Shown here piece by piece: positions 1-8,953 of a stretch of DNA of 64,000 nt. Where the stretch lies: contig CM055876.1 in assembly GCA_029582165.1 (NCBI GenBank), forward strand, positions 12,540,501 to 12,604,500. Reading direction: 5' to 3'. The position numbers were made by a program, and so were the translations under genes. How positions within the stretch are numbered: position 1 is the first letter of the stretch; every line of letters starts with the position of its first letter. This DNA comes from Portulaca oleracea. Taxonomy: Eukaryota > Streptophyta > Magnoliopsida > Caryophyllales > Portulacaceae. The notes beneath the pieces were generated by a model. That model ran no database searches, had not been told where the DNA came from, and worked only from the letters and a program-made list of their open reading frames with translations.

Positions 1-150
1 ATAGAAATTTTGTCACATAAGAAGATTATATATTATAAATTGATTTCATGAGTAAACGATTTTAATCTTTCAAATGAGCAAACAAGTTATGATGAACAAT
101 CTAAATTTTTCTTAGAGTAAACTATGTGGAACAAGTTCAGTAAACAATAT

Positions 151-216
151 AGTTGAAGTAAATGAACAACACAGTTGAAGTAAATGAACCATGCAGTTGA
201 GGTGAGTGAACAATCC
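151..216. repeat. Three tandem 22 bp repeats
   Basis: Three consecutive 22 bp units begin at 151, 173 and 195, each starting AGTTGAAGTAAATGAAC or a close variant. Looser GTGAACAA-type copies continue to about 280. No coding potential is apparent. The stretch 1-1066 otherwise holds AT-rich DNA and the 3' flank of the minus-strand gene that ends at 1067. Confidence 0.7.
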
Positions 217-907
217 AACTCAATTTAGTGAACATCGTATGGTGAACAATGATGTTATCTTCAGTGAACAATTCAGTTTAACTGACGCTGGTAACCGACA
301 AGTAGTTATTGATTTTTTTTTTAAAAAAAAACCTGACGTGAATGTCATGTCATCTCCTGGAGCACATGCTCCAGGAGCATACAATAATTTGCATGTTTCA
401 CGCTCTTCTTTCCTTCTTTGAGATTTCTTTCCTTGTACATTATATTTGATCTTCTTTCATTCTTATATCTACAAGAATCACACACATAATCAGAATATAT
501 AATATAGGATCTGATCCAGATTTCTCTAGTGATGAAAACTTCCATTTCCTGGATATTCGAATTTTGACTTTCATTCAAAACCAATCCAGTCGCCAAGATC
601 CTTGAGCTTAGATCTATCAAAGTCCTTGAGCCTGGGTCTATTGAGGTCCTTAAGGGTTCTAACAAACGTATTTTCAAATCTCACATTTTTCCAGTTTGGC
701 TTTCGGTTTCAATTTTCCAGGTCCACCCCTGTCGAAATTGTTACACTCAATACCGATCTTATTTTGAATACAGGAATCTTCTCCATCGGACAATAAATAT
801 CCCATCTAAGTGCACAGCATTTCAGAATCCAATGAATTGATTTCATATCAAGTATTAGTACAATCTGGAGACATGGATGCTTGCCAAGCCAAAATTTACG
901 CATCCAC

Positions 908-913
908 TTTATT
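908..913 (-). promoter_or_regulatory. Candidate polyadenylation signal
   Basis: AATAAA on the minus strand, about 155 nt past the stop codon of the gene ending at 1067. Position and orientation fit, but plant poly(A) signals are loose, so this is only a candidate. Confidence 0.35.
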
Positions 914-1066
914 TGTATGGCACAGAAACAAAATCTTTGAATATTTCCCCCGCCCACGGGAGGCAACAACCATTTTTTAACCTAATAATATCGTTAAAAT
1001 GTATGTCAAGCTTTCAGTCTACAGATGATCCACACAAGGATTTGTAGGTTTGAATTAAGTGGGAAG

Positions 1067-1606
1067 TTACACCCGCTTTCTGGCTCTGCGAACACAATCT
1101 TGGTAAGTGCTGACTAGGGATCCACATTTGAGGGGTTCTTTGAGGTGGTCCTTATAGCAAGCCAAGCATGCATCTTTCTCGGGCTGACAAATGACAATCT
1201 TCTGCTGGGGGAGCTTGAACTCTTTCTCATGGAGCTCCTTAGCTCGTTCCGACACTTTTTTCAGCATTGTGTCCTCGTGCGTTTGAAGCTTCTCCAAAAC
1301 ACTTTCGCTCTCCTTGAGGATAGATCGAACAGATTCCAACTCTGGATTCAAAGAGGAAGGTGGTGGAGGTGGTGCATAGAATGGGGTTTGCAGTGGCCAT
1401 CCTCCTGCAGGCTTTCCACTTGGAATTTCTGGTTCCTTGGGAATTTGTTTCTCAAGTACCTTCTTTTGTGGCTGCCGAGACTCCTTGGGTGCCTTTGGCT
1501 TTGTTTTCTTTGATTTCTTCTTGGACTTCTCATCATCCACAAGCTGATAGATCAGGTTTCTACTAAGAAGAATGCCATCCATTTTGAGATGACAGCCAAA
1601 AAGAAC
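1067..1606 (-). CDS. Small CHCH-like cysteine-motif protein, coding exon
   Basis: The coding part is 1067-1582 (171 codons, ATG at 1582, TAA at 1067). The exon probably begins at 1606, directly after a pyrimidine-rich CCAG acceptor, so translation starts about 25 nt into it. The N-terminal third is lysine-rich (KSKKKSKK), followed by a proline run (YAPPPPP, about residues 69-75), a charged and probably coiled helix (about 80-125), and a C-terminal cysteine block with CLAC, a CX10C step and a CX9C step. Twin-cysteine blocks of this spacing occur in CHCH-fold proteins of the mitochondrial intermembrane space, including MICOS MIC19-type subunits; that role is inferred from the motif only. It is the only intact, non-repetitive reading frame in the window with a plausible splice and leader structure. 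Exact identity is unknown. Confidence 0.75.
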   Translation of the reverse strand, partial: VLFGCHLKMDGILLSRNLIYQLVDDEKSKKKSKKTKPKAPKESRQPQKKVLEKQIPKEPEIPSGKPAGGWPLQTPFYAPPPPPSSLNPELESVRSILKESESVLEKLQTHEDTMLKKVSERAKELHEKEFKLPQQKIVICQPEKDACLACYKDHLKEPLKCGSLVSTYQDCVRRARKRV

Positions 1607-4515
1607 CTGGAAAAAAATAATAACAAATATGAATCATCTAGATCGAAAAAGGCAGGATAATTTTAAGCAATTCTTAAACGTTCAACAAAGAAGCACCTAG
1701 ATGAATTAATCGGTAAAGCTCACAGTTGTGTAATATGGGTATTCATGGTAACAGTCTTCTCATTTTTTATTCCACCATATATAGAGGGAAGCATAGCTCA
1801 AAATTCCTAAAGTCTAACAAAGTCTTCAACAAATGTGATCCCCATCAAATTCCTCAGGGTTGTGACTGCACACAACTAAAGCGCACACCCCTCTTTCTTA
1901 CATTAAAAGAGGGTGAAGAGCAAAAAAGCGCAAAGGCTCCTAAGGCTCCAGGTGCGGGCTCAAAAGCACCAGCGCAGGCCGTAACACCAAAAACCCAAAA
2001 AAATAGAGAAGGAAACTCGAGCATTAGTTAGCAAAAAAACAGAAAAAGGAAAGAAAGATAGACATAGATGTGGTTAACAGAGAATTCCAGAGAGGAACTG
2101 GGGAGAGGAAGTTGCCCAAACAAGTTAGAGAGAGGAAGAGGAAGGAGGAGAGAGCAAAAGAGGAAGAAAAGAAACTTATCTAGAAGCGAGAGAAATTCAG
2201 ATAAAGCAACAGCTTAGGATGCAAAATGCCGATGAGCTACCCGCCCCACTAAAAAGTGCAAAACAGCCAAAAAAAAGGCTCATGCTTTCGGAATGGGCTG
2301 GGATTCGACCTGAAAAGCATAAGGGATGCGCCCCGAGCTTTTGCGCTTTTCTTTTTAAAACTTATACAGAGATGAATGAAAATACAAAATGGACAATCAA
2401 AGGAGCGAACAAGATGCTGCCTAGAGTGTAGAATGTATAACTCAAAAATGAAGACCAGAAGTTAGAAACAAAAATCGTGTTCAAAAACAATGCCAAGTTA
2501 GCACTACCAAAGTAATTTAAGTGTTTATCTTTTCCAATTTGGAGATGATCGATCACAAGTGCTGCTTTAACTGTGACAGGGAAAGTAAACATAGTTATCC
2601 CCCGTCCTAGGACAATGACAGAAAACAGAAAAACATTACAATAATACCAAATTTGCACACACGAGGGCTTGAAAAAGAAATTGGGGCTATCAGATTGAGT
2701 AATGTCATAGTACAATAGGGCTGCAAGGATTTCAAACAAGACAAGTCATGCAGATACAAGAATGTATGCTAACATTGCAATACGGGTTTCAAAAGATGCA
2801 GACCTTGAAAGCATGACACGACCAAAATTACTCCAGCTCCTGAACAACATGTGATGGACTAACGCAATGTTGGAAACTCTTATAACAGCCTACCACAAAC
2901 TATAACAACAAAATAACAAACCCAGCAAGAGGCTGACTCTTGCGGACCCACAAAAGCTTTCCCAAAACTACTTTTGAAAACCAATTTAGGCACAATAGAA
3001 ACACAGAAAAAATTACTGTGCAGCAACTTAGATTATAAAAGCCCAAAGCGCAAAAAAGGCACAAAGAGGTCCTGGAGCGTAGGCGCGGGCTCCAAGGCAT
3101 AGGCGCTTGCATTTTGGACACGAGGCACACTCCATATGGTTACGTTTTCTTAGCACTAAAATCATTCCCACATGAATTTACTAGAGAAAGCAGAAATTGT
3201 GAGTGTTTCTGGAGAAGTTTTAGGGTTGAGGGGATTGAATTAGAAGGAAACACGGCAAAAAGAATCTTTTTTACAATTCTTTTCACTCGGATCCAAAAGG
3301 CTCCAAAAGGCGCACAAAAAAGGTATACAAAAGACGCGCTTTTTGTGGGGTTTTTGAATGGGCCTAGCCTCACCCCACGTGAGGCGCCAAGGTCTGAGCC
3401 TTGCGCCTCACTGGGACTAGGCATGCTTAAAGCAGGCCTTTGCATTCACCTTAGCATCTTTTCTGCTCCTATTAAAAAAGGTCGCTAAAGAATGTAGTGA
3501 TGAAATGAGATCAAACAGAAGCATAGACATACGGGCAGCCCCGTGCACAAATGATATACAGAGAAGAAACTGTCACTATCTAGTCCACCTTACCACAAAA
3601 TAGAGCATGTTCATCACACAAGAATAGTACTCAAGATTAATGTTGAAACATAATAAGCCAGGTATGCTAACAAATAACCAGCTGACCTTATCCACAAAAT
3701 ATGCAACCACTTGATCAACTAATTGATCATTTACACTGGAGCTACTTGATTGAATCTAGCCCTGTAGACACATACATGCACTCGACATGTTTTTGATTTA
3801 CTACCATCTACAATTTGAAAATTGAACAAGGTTGATGTCCACATTGAATCAAAGACCAAACAATGGAACAGAACATCCATGTTATATTCTGAACCAATCT
3901 TGTTTCCACACATGTGCAACCAGAATCCCCTCCGTTATCTTTGAAGACAAAGCTACCAAGACCATGTAGTTCAAGGGATGCATATCTTCTGAATAGACCA
4001 ATCACAACTCCAATCGACATTCACTTGAAGCAATCATCCCAAAACGCTAAAACATGGAAACATGAATCAATCATTCATTGAAACCAAAATGGTCGAGTCT
4101 ATTCCTATGGAAGGCTCTAGCTCCAATCCCAGCCACACAACACTTATCAACGGGACAACAGTAACTGCACAACATTATTCCAAGATACAAACAAGCTCAA
4201 GTGCCTGATAAGCTACGCATTATTTTTCCAATTTAATCAGCACAAAAGCCACTCGCCCCATATCAACAGAAAAACTCACAAAGTTGCCCGACGACAGCAA
4301 ATTCAAATCCGGGAACATGTAAGCAACCCCATTATCTTACTACACTTAAATTCGAATTTTATCCCTTAAATTTAAACTACAAGACTCGAAACGACCAGAT
4401 ATTACACCATCAAAACCTAGATAAACAAGAACATTGGCTATCTCTATGCCATAAGGTAGATCTTTGAAGCAATGAAAACCAAAAAAAAACCCAGAATTAT
4501 CAGAAGAAAGCTTAC
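1607..4515 (-). other. Long 5' leader intron with embedded repeats
   Basis: A 2.9 kb interval bounded on the minus strand by a GTAAG donor (4511-4515) and a CCAG acceptor (1607-1610). It has no convincing coding sequence. It contains GC-rich blocks at about 1870-1985, 2240-2350, 3035-3120 and 3290-3440 built on short GGCGC, GGCTCC and AAGGCGC words. These blocks differ strongly in composition from the surrounding AT-rich intron and look like decayed dispersed repeats. The intron itself is inferred from splice signals. Confidence 0.5.
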
Positions 4516-4696
4516 CAGAAAGAAGAGCAGGTCTTTATGGAGTGATCAAATTGGGTTCCTGATCGTTTTGAGATCGGGGAGAGAGAGAGAGATTCCCCCA
4601 AAACAGCTAACGGACGGAAGTGGGGAGAGAAACAATTGTTTTTCCCTTCGTTTCTTCTTCTCGTCTTCTTCGGCTCTGCCCATTCTGCAATTTTGA
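4516..4696 (-). other. Probable non-coding first exon (5' UTR)
   Basis: On the minus strand this is a purine-rich leader with a GA run (GAGAGAGAGA complement near 4580), ending in CTG followed by GTAAGC, a strong donor. CT/GA-rich leaders followed by a long first intron are common in plant housekeeping genes. Joined to the acceptor at 1607-1610 it would be the untranslated leader of the gene at 1067-1606. The transcription start cannot be fixed; about 4696 is a guess. Confidence 0.45.
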
Positions 4697-5040
4697 AAGG
4701 AAAAAAAAAACAAAAAAAATGTCATAGGGTTTGGACTTGGGTCTAATACAGGCTGATGGGTTGGGCCAGTGCTTCGTAGTTATGGGGTGGACGCCTGGTC
4801 GTGCTAGGATTAGCCCATTAATTAAATGGATCAGAACAGGTTATGACTGGTCCATTTATAATTTAACCATGGCCGACATTCTAAGCAAAAAAAAAAAAAA
4901 AAAAAAAGGAGGACGTTACTCGTCGTCACCCTTCCCGGTTCATTTTAACCTGTCATTTCTCTCCTCACTCTCTCCTCTCTCATTCTCTCTACTCTCGTAA
5001 TTCCTCAAATTGGTAACAATTTTTAGAAATTAAAGACACA
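4697..5040 (+). other. Intergenic DNA with A tract and CT-rich stretch
   Basis: Lies between the minus-strand leader and repeat DNA to the right. Holds a 21-base A tract (4887-4907) and a CT-rich block (about 4958-5000) that looks like a plus-strand plant 5' leader. A short plus-strand frame begins ATGCAAGGTGATCC at 5041 but stops after 22 codons. No gene could be assigned. Confidence 0.35.
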
Positions 5041-5160
5041 ATGCAAGGTGATCCGCGTCCAGTCTCGCCATGGTTGGCCACAATCAACCTGGCTGAACCA
5101 CATGCCTGATGCAGGTCGTCGCTGGGCCGCAAAATTAACGAGGCGCTGTCCCATAATATA

Positions 5161-5480
5161 TTTTTTAAATAATTATAACTGTTATTGTTATTATTATTTA
5201 ATAATTATTATTATTATTATAATTATTATGTGTTATAATTATTATTTTTATAATTATTGGTTTATTACATTTATTAATGCTTAATTAAATTGTTAATAAT
5301 AATTAATATTAATGTAGTTATTATTAATATTATTAATATTATTATTATTATTATTATTAATGTTAATATTATTAGTTCTTGGTAGTAATTGTTGTTTTTA
5401 TTATTATTGTTATTATTATTAATATTCTGTCTAGTGAAACTATTATTATTATTATGAATAATATTATATTTAAAACGTGT
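5161..5480. repeat. Degenerate (ATT)n-rich microsatellite tract
   Basis: Long runs of TTA/ATT triplets with small interruptions, densest at about 5185-5240 and 5320-5460. AT-only composition continues to about 5560. No coding meaning. Confidence 0.85.
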
Positions 5481-5569
5481 TATTAATGTTGTTATTTTTA
5501 TTATTTGTATTATTTGGTAATGTTTTCAATGTTAGAAAGTAGTATTATATAAAGTGTTTGAAAATTTTG

Positions 5570-5814
5570 ATTTGTTTTTGCAGGTACAGTTAGAGGAATT
5601 TGGTGGCGACGATGTTGATTAGTCATCGGTTTTTTCTACCGACTAAGGTATTTGAATCACTTGATGCAGTACATGAGTGGGCTGATGAAATAGCTCGGAT
5701 TATCAGGTTTACGTTTGTACGAGCTACCCACAAGAGAAAAGATGCATGTTGTCCACTTAAGGTTAACCTGAAATGTTAGAGGTACGGTGTATGTCGGGGT
5801 AGATTGGATGATTT
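5570..5814 (+). pseudogene. FAR1/MULE-like protein remnant
   Basis: After a TTTTTGCAG acceptor-like site at about 5573-5582, the frame from 5645 reads VFESLDAVHEWADEIAR, then FTFVRATHKRKD, then LKC, an in-frame stop, and RYGVCRGRLDDF. This order (F-x-S-x-x-E/D-V, hEWa-x-x-x-Ar, a basic stretch, L-x-C, then RyGvyR) is the pattern of the N-terminal zinc-binding region found in plant MULE transposases and FAR1-related proteins. The copy has a stop codon at the L-K-C/R-Y-G point and ends abruptly at 5815, where a hAT terminus begins. It is a fragment with no predicted activity. Confidence 0.5.
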
Positions 5815-6906
5815 CAGTGGCGAATCCAGAAATGAAATTAAGCGAGTTCAAAGTCAAACATAAAAAATCAAAACAATAAACCAAAAAACTTACAATATTA
5901 TTATCTTTCGCGTAGTTGTCCTCGACGAGGTGCCATGACTTGAAAATATTCCATGAAGTCATCATTTGATACTTTCTCGAAAACCTCATCGTCAAAATAA
6001 GTGATAACAGTGTTTTTCAAAAACTCGTCCGACATTCTGTTGCGCAAACTTGTCTTGATAATCTTCATTGCGGAGAATGCACGTTCAATCGTTGCAGTGG
6101 AGACTGGTAGAAGCAAAGCCAACTTCAGAAGTGAATGAAAGAGAGAAAATGTCTTATCCAATTTCGTTTGAACCAACTTCCTTGATAGTTCACCAACTCC
6201 ATCTAGGCCCATGAACTTGGGATCATCACGCAAAGTAAAGATAACATCAAGTTCACAGCTTAATGCGTCAATGGCCAATGCATCAAATCCTCTGGATACA
6301 ACGCAGCCATTCGAAGTATCTTTTCTTTCTCAAAGGTGGACCATAGTACCTTTGGGTCTAGACAAGCCATACCAAGAAGTAACTCAGTACTTGTTTCGGG
6401 AAAACGATTGTTAAGTTCTTGCATTTGCATGTCAATAATGTTGTAAAACACTTCTACACGATAATAATGCTCATTTGTCACTTGAGAAACTCTACGACCT
6501 ACTCTTTGTCCCCGAACAACATGAAAAACATCCATAGCAGGAATCTCAATATCATAATTCATGTAGAACGTATAAACATTCTCAATCAATGGATCCCATC
6601 TCAGGTCACTTGTAGTTTGTAATTGTCGTTTAGCTCCACCAAGCAATGCCACGACATTAACATTTAACAATATCTTGATCTCTTCTTTGTAGAGCTTGAC
6701 TAAGTGCATTTGTAATTCCTAAAACCAACTTCATCACATGTAGCAAGAAAACAAACTCAAACTTCTACATGCCATCTAAAGCACTTTTGGCTTTAATCTA
6801 TCATCATCAAGATTTGCATGTTCTCCAATAGCATCAAGCACATCAAGAATTGCATCAAACATGAGAACAATATTGGTGAAGGTCCAGTGATCCATATTTC
6901 CCTAGG
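5815..6906 (-). pseudogene. Broken hAT transposase (TTF-type, dimerisation domain)
   Basis: Minus-strand pieces at 6260-6709 and 5901-6278 together give the C-terminal half of a TTF-type/ZMYM-like hAT transposase. The second piece has LLLPVSTATIERAFSAMK followed by LRNRMSDEFLKN, the classic hAT dimerisation domain. The two pieces are in different frames and join near YPEDL (about 6280), so at least one frameshift is present. Upstream, 6720-6905 still reads WTFTNIVLMFDAILDVL with stops. The N-terminal zinc finger and first catalytic region are missing. At 5815 a CAGTGGCG terminus, typical of this hAT group, sits exactly where the FAR1-like fragment breaks off, so the hAT inserted into it. The other terminus was not found; the element is cut off by LTR DNA beyond 6906. 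Confidence 0.85.
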
Positions 6907-6929
6907 CTCCTTAGCATCGAAGAAAATGA

Positions 6930-7968
6930 CGGGAGTGGGTCCAAGATATTTTCCTTTAAGTCAAGCTTGAGTCGCTTTTGAAGCCCCAAATTGATCGTCT
7001 AGGAAGCGTATGGGTGTTTTGGTCATTACACAAGGGTAGGGATGGAACCATGGAGGGTCAAGTCAAGCCTGAAAACCAACCTCGAGGAGGCTAAGAAGAA
7101 GTCATCAGGGAACAAGGCCAAGCCAAGAGAATCAAGTTGAAGAATCTCATGTTTTTGGGTAAAATTTGGTATCAAGAAAAGACACGTCTTCACTCTTTTG
7201 ATCATAACTCCTACAATACAACTCTAATTACCACCAAATTTGGTAAACTTATAATACACACCGAGGGCTTTCCATCGGTATATTATAAGTTCAAATCAGA
7301 GTTCAAACGAAGAAGTTATGCGCGTTGGAAGTCAGTTGACGCCAACAGACGCTACTAGCGCCTATGGGGACGCAAGTAGCGCCTCTCTACGCTGCTTGAC
7401 GCCCACTTTCTAGAGGGTATGCTGGCAGCGCCTGCCCCCTTTTCATCCAAGCACGCGTTTGTTCCGCCTTTTTTTGGTTGTTTCCTTTTCCCCTTTTCCC
7501 CCCTTTCCTTTATATACATGTTCCCCCTCCATTAGAGACAGTTTTTGAAGTTTTTAGATTTAGACTCAAAATTCCTCCCACTTAGAGAGTTTGTAATTGT
7601 GGGTTTTCAAACCCTAATCAATGAAAGCTAATCCTTTGGGTGGAAATTGCTTAGTGATTTCTCTTCTTTGTGAGTGGGTGTTCTTCCTCCACTCTTTGTG
7701 AGATTTCTTGGGTGTTTCAAGACTCTTTGCTTGTGGAAGGTCCTTGTGCAAGTGGTTGAACATCTTAGTTCAATTGGGTGAGTGAATACTCTTTACAATT
7801 GTCCATATCCCTTTTAATTCTTGTTATATTTGTTTTTCATCTCCAAAACCCTAAAAATAAAGTTTGTTCTTGAGTTCTAAATTAGGGTTTTCTCAAACCC
7901 TAAGTAGTTAATGGATCCTTGGCCTCCTATATTTATATATTCGAAGGATCCTCGGGTTTCACGGATCA
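6930..7968 (+). mobile_element. LTR of an unidentified LTR retrotransposon (left edge uncertain)
   Basis: The right edge is firm: the sequence ends ...GGATCA and after 2 nt continues with a 12-base primer binding site complementary to initiator tRNA-Met. A TATA-like TTTATATACATG lies near 7510, followed by a leader-like region with CCCTAATC-type words. The left edge lies somewhere between 6907 and about 7090 and cannot be fixed. No second LTR was seen in the window, so this is a 5' fragment. Confidence 0.6.
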
Positions 7969-7970
7969 TT

Positions 7971-7982
7971 TGGTATCAGAGC
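7971..7982 (+). other. Primer binding site (initiator tRNA-Met type)
   Basis: TGGTATCAGAGC, complementary to the 3' end of plant initiator tRNA-Met, 2 nt after the CA end of the LTR. This is the standard minus-strand primer position in LTR retrotransposons. Confidence 0.85.
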
Positions 7983-8755
7983 AAGGATCAGAGCTCATGC
8001 TCATGTGTGGTGAAAAAATTCCAAATTTTTTTTGGGTTTATGTTCATGAAGTTTTGGGTTTATTCTTATTGATTTTGGATTCAAAATTGAGTTTGATGAA
8101 TGGTATTGGTCCCTTGATGTGAAGGGATTGTTGGGATGTGATTTTTATTATTTGGGTCCAAGTATTCATTGAGTATTGAATTGATTTGTGAAGTTGAACT
8201 TGCCCAGAATTTTTTGTTTTGTCTTGAGTTTTTGTTGGATTTTGGCATGTTTGGGTTGAATTTGTTGTGATTTCCGGTACCCAAGTGAATGCTATACATG
8301 ACCCCTTGCCGTCGGAAGTGATTTGTTGAGGAATTTCATTGTTTGAAGATCGATTTGAGTTGGAGATTGAATATTTTGGGGTTTGGTGTTTGTTCATACT
8401 TCTACCATGGATGAAAATGGTTGATTTGTGTGTTTTGTTGGATAATTTGTTGTTGGCTATTTACATATGAGGTGGTCACTTGATGCTTGTTATAGCATTG
8501 GTGATTATCATTGGTTTGGTCGATTGTGTGCATTCCATTTGCCAATTTCACCCCATTTTTCCTCACAAAATTAGCCTCGCGAAAACTCCACAAAATTTCC
8601 TTTAGCCACAAAAGAACCCAAAAACCTCATCCGATCATCTTTACCTAGCCCGATAAACCCTTAAACTTCTCAAATGACCTCTTTATCACATCTCCAAGAC
8701 AAACATGATTTCCCTCCTCAACCCTATGCCCATTCCAAAAACCACCCTCTCGATG
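7983..8755 (+). mobile_element. Internal leader of the LTR element, then unassigned DNA
   Basis: From 7983 to about 8400 the sequence looks like the untranslated leader that follows a primer binding site, rich in TTTGGGTTT and TTGTTG words, with no gag frame. From about 8500 to 8755 the DNA is unassigned; its last part (8685-8755) is also present at 12667-12738 because it lies in the duplicated unit. Confidence 0.4.
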
Positions 8756-8953
8756 CGCTACTAAAAAACCCCCTTTTGGCAATGATTTTTGGCAACGACC
8801 TCTTTACAGTTGTTGCGATAAAGGTTTATGGCAACGAGATTTAATTGTCGTTACCATAGGTTGTTGTCATACCCTTAATTTTGGCTTGGGTTTTGAAGGA
8901 AACTTAAGCGGAAATTTTACGTAACGAAAGTAGTCGTTGCGAAAGATGGGCTA
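8756..8953 (+). mobile_element. CACTA-like transposon, left end
   Basis: Starts CGCTACTAAAAAACCCCC, close to the CACTACTAAAA termini of plant CACTA elements, followed by subterminal words in both directions (GGCAACGAC, GTTGCGATAAAG, AGTCGTTGCGAAA). The interior was later split by the copia-like insertion at 8954; similar subterminal words resume at 20080. No transposase remains. A matching right terminus was not found. A second copy lies at 12739-12935. Confidence 0.5.

Noticed and set aside
2362..2739. Hydrophobic protein on the minus strand in the leader intron
   Set aside because: AT-rich intron sequence read in antisense of nothing known; no start context, domain or splice support.
5041..5110. 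Short plus-strand frame starting MQGDPRPVSPW
   Set aside because: Stops after 22 codons and the following AT-only DNA gives no continuation; similarity to a known family could not be shown.
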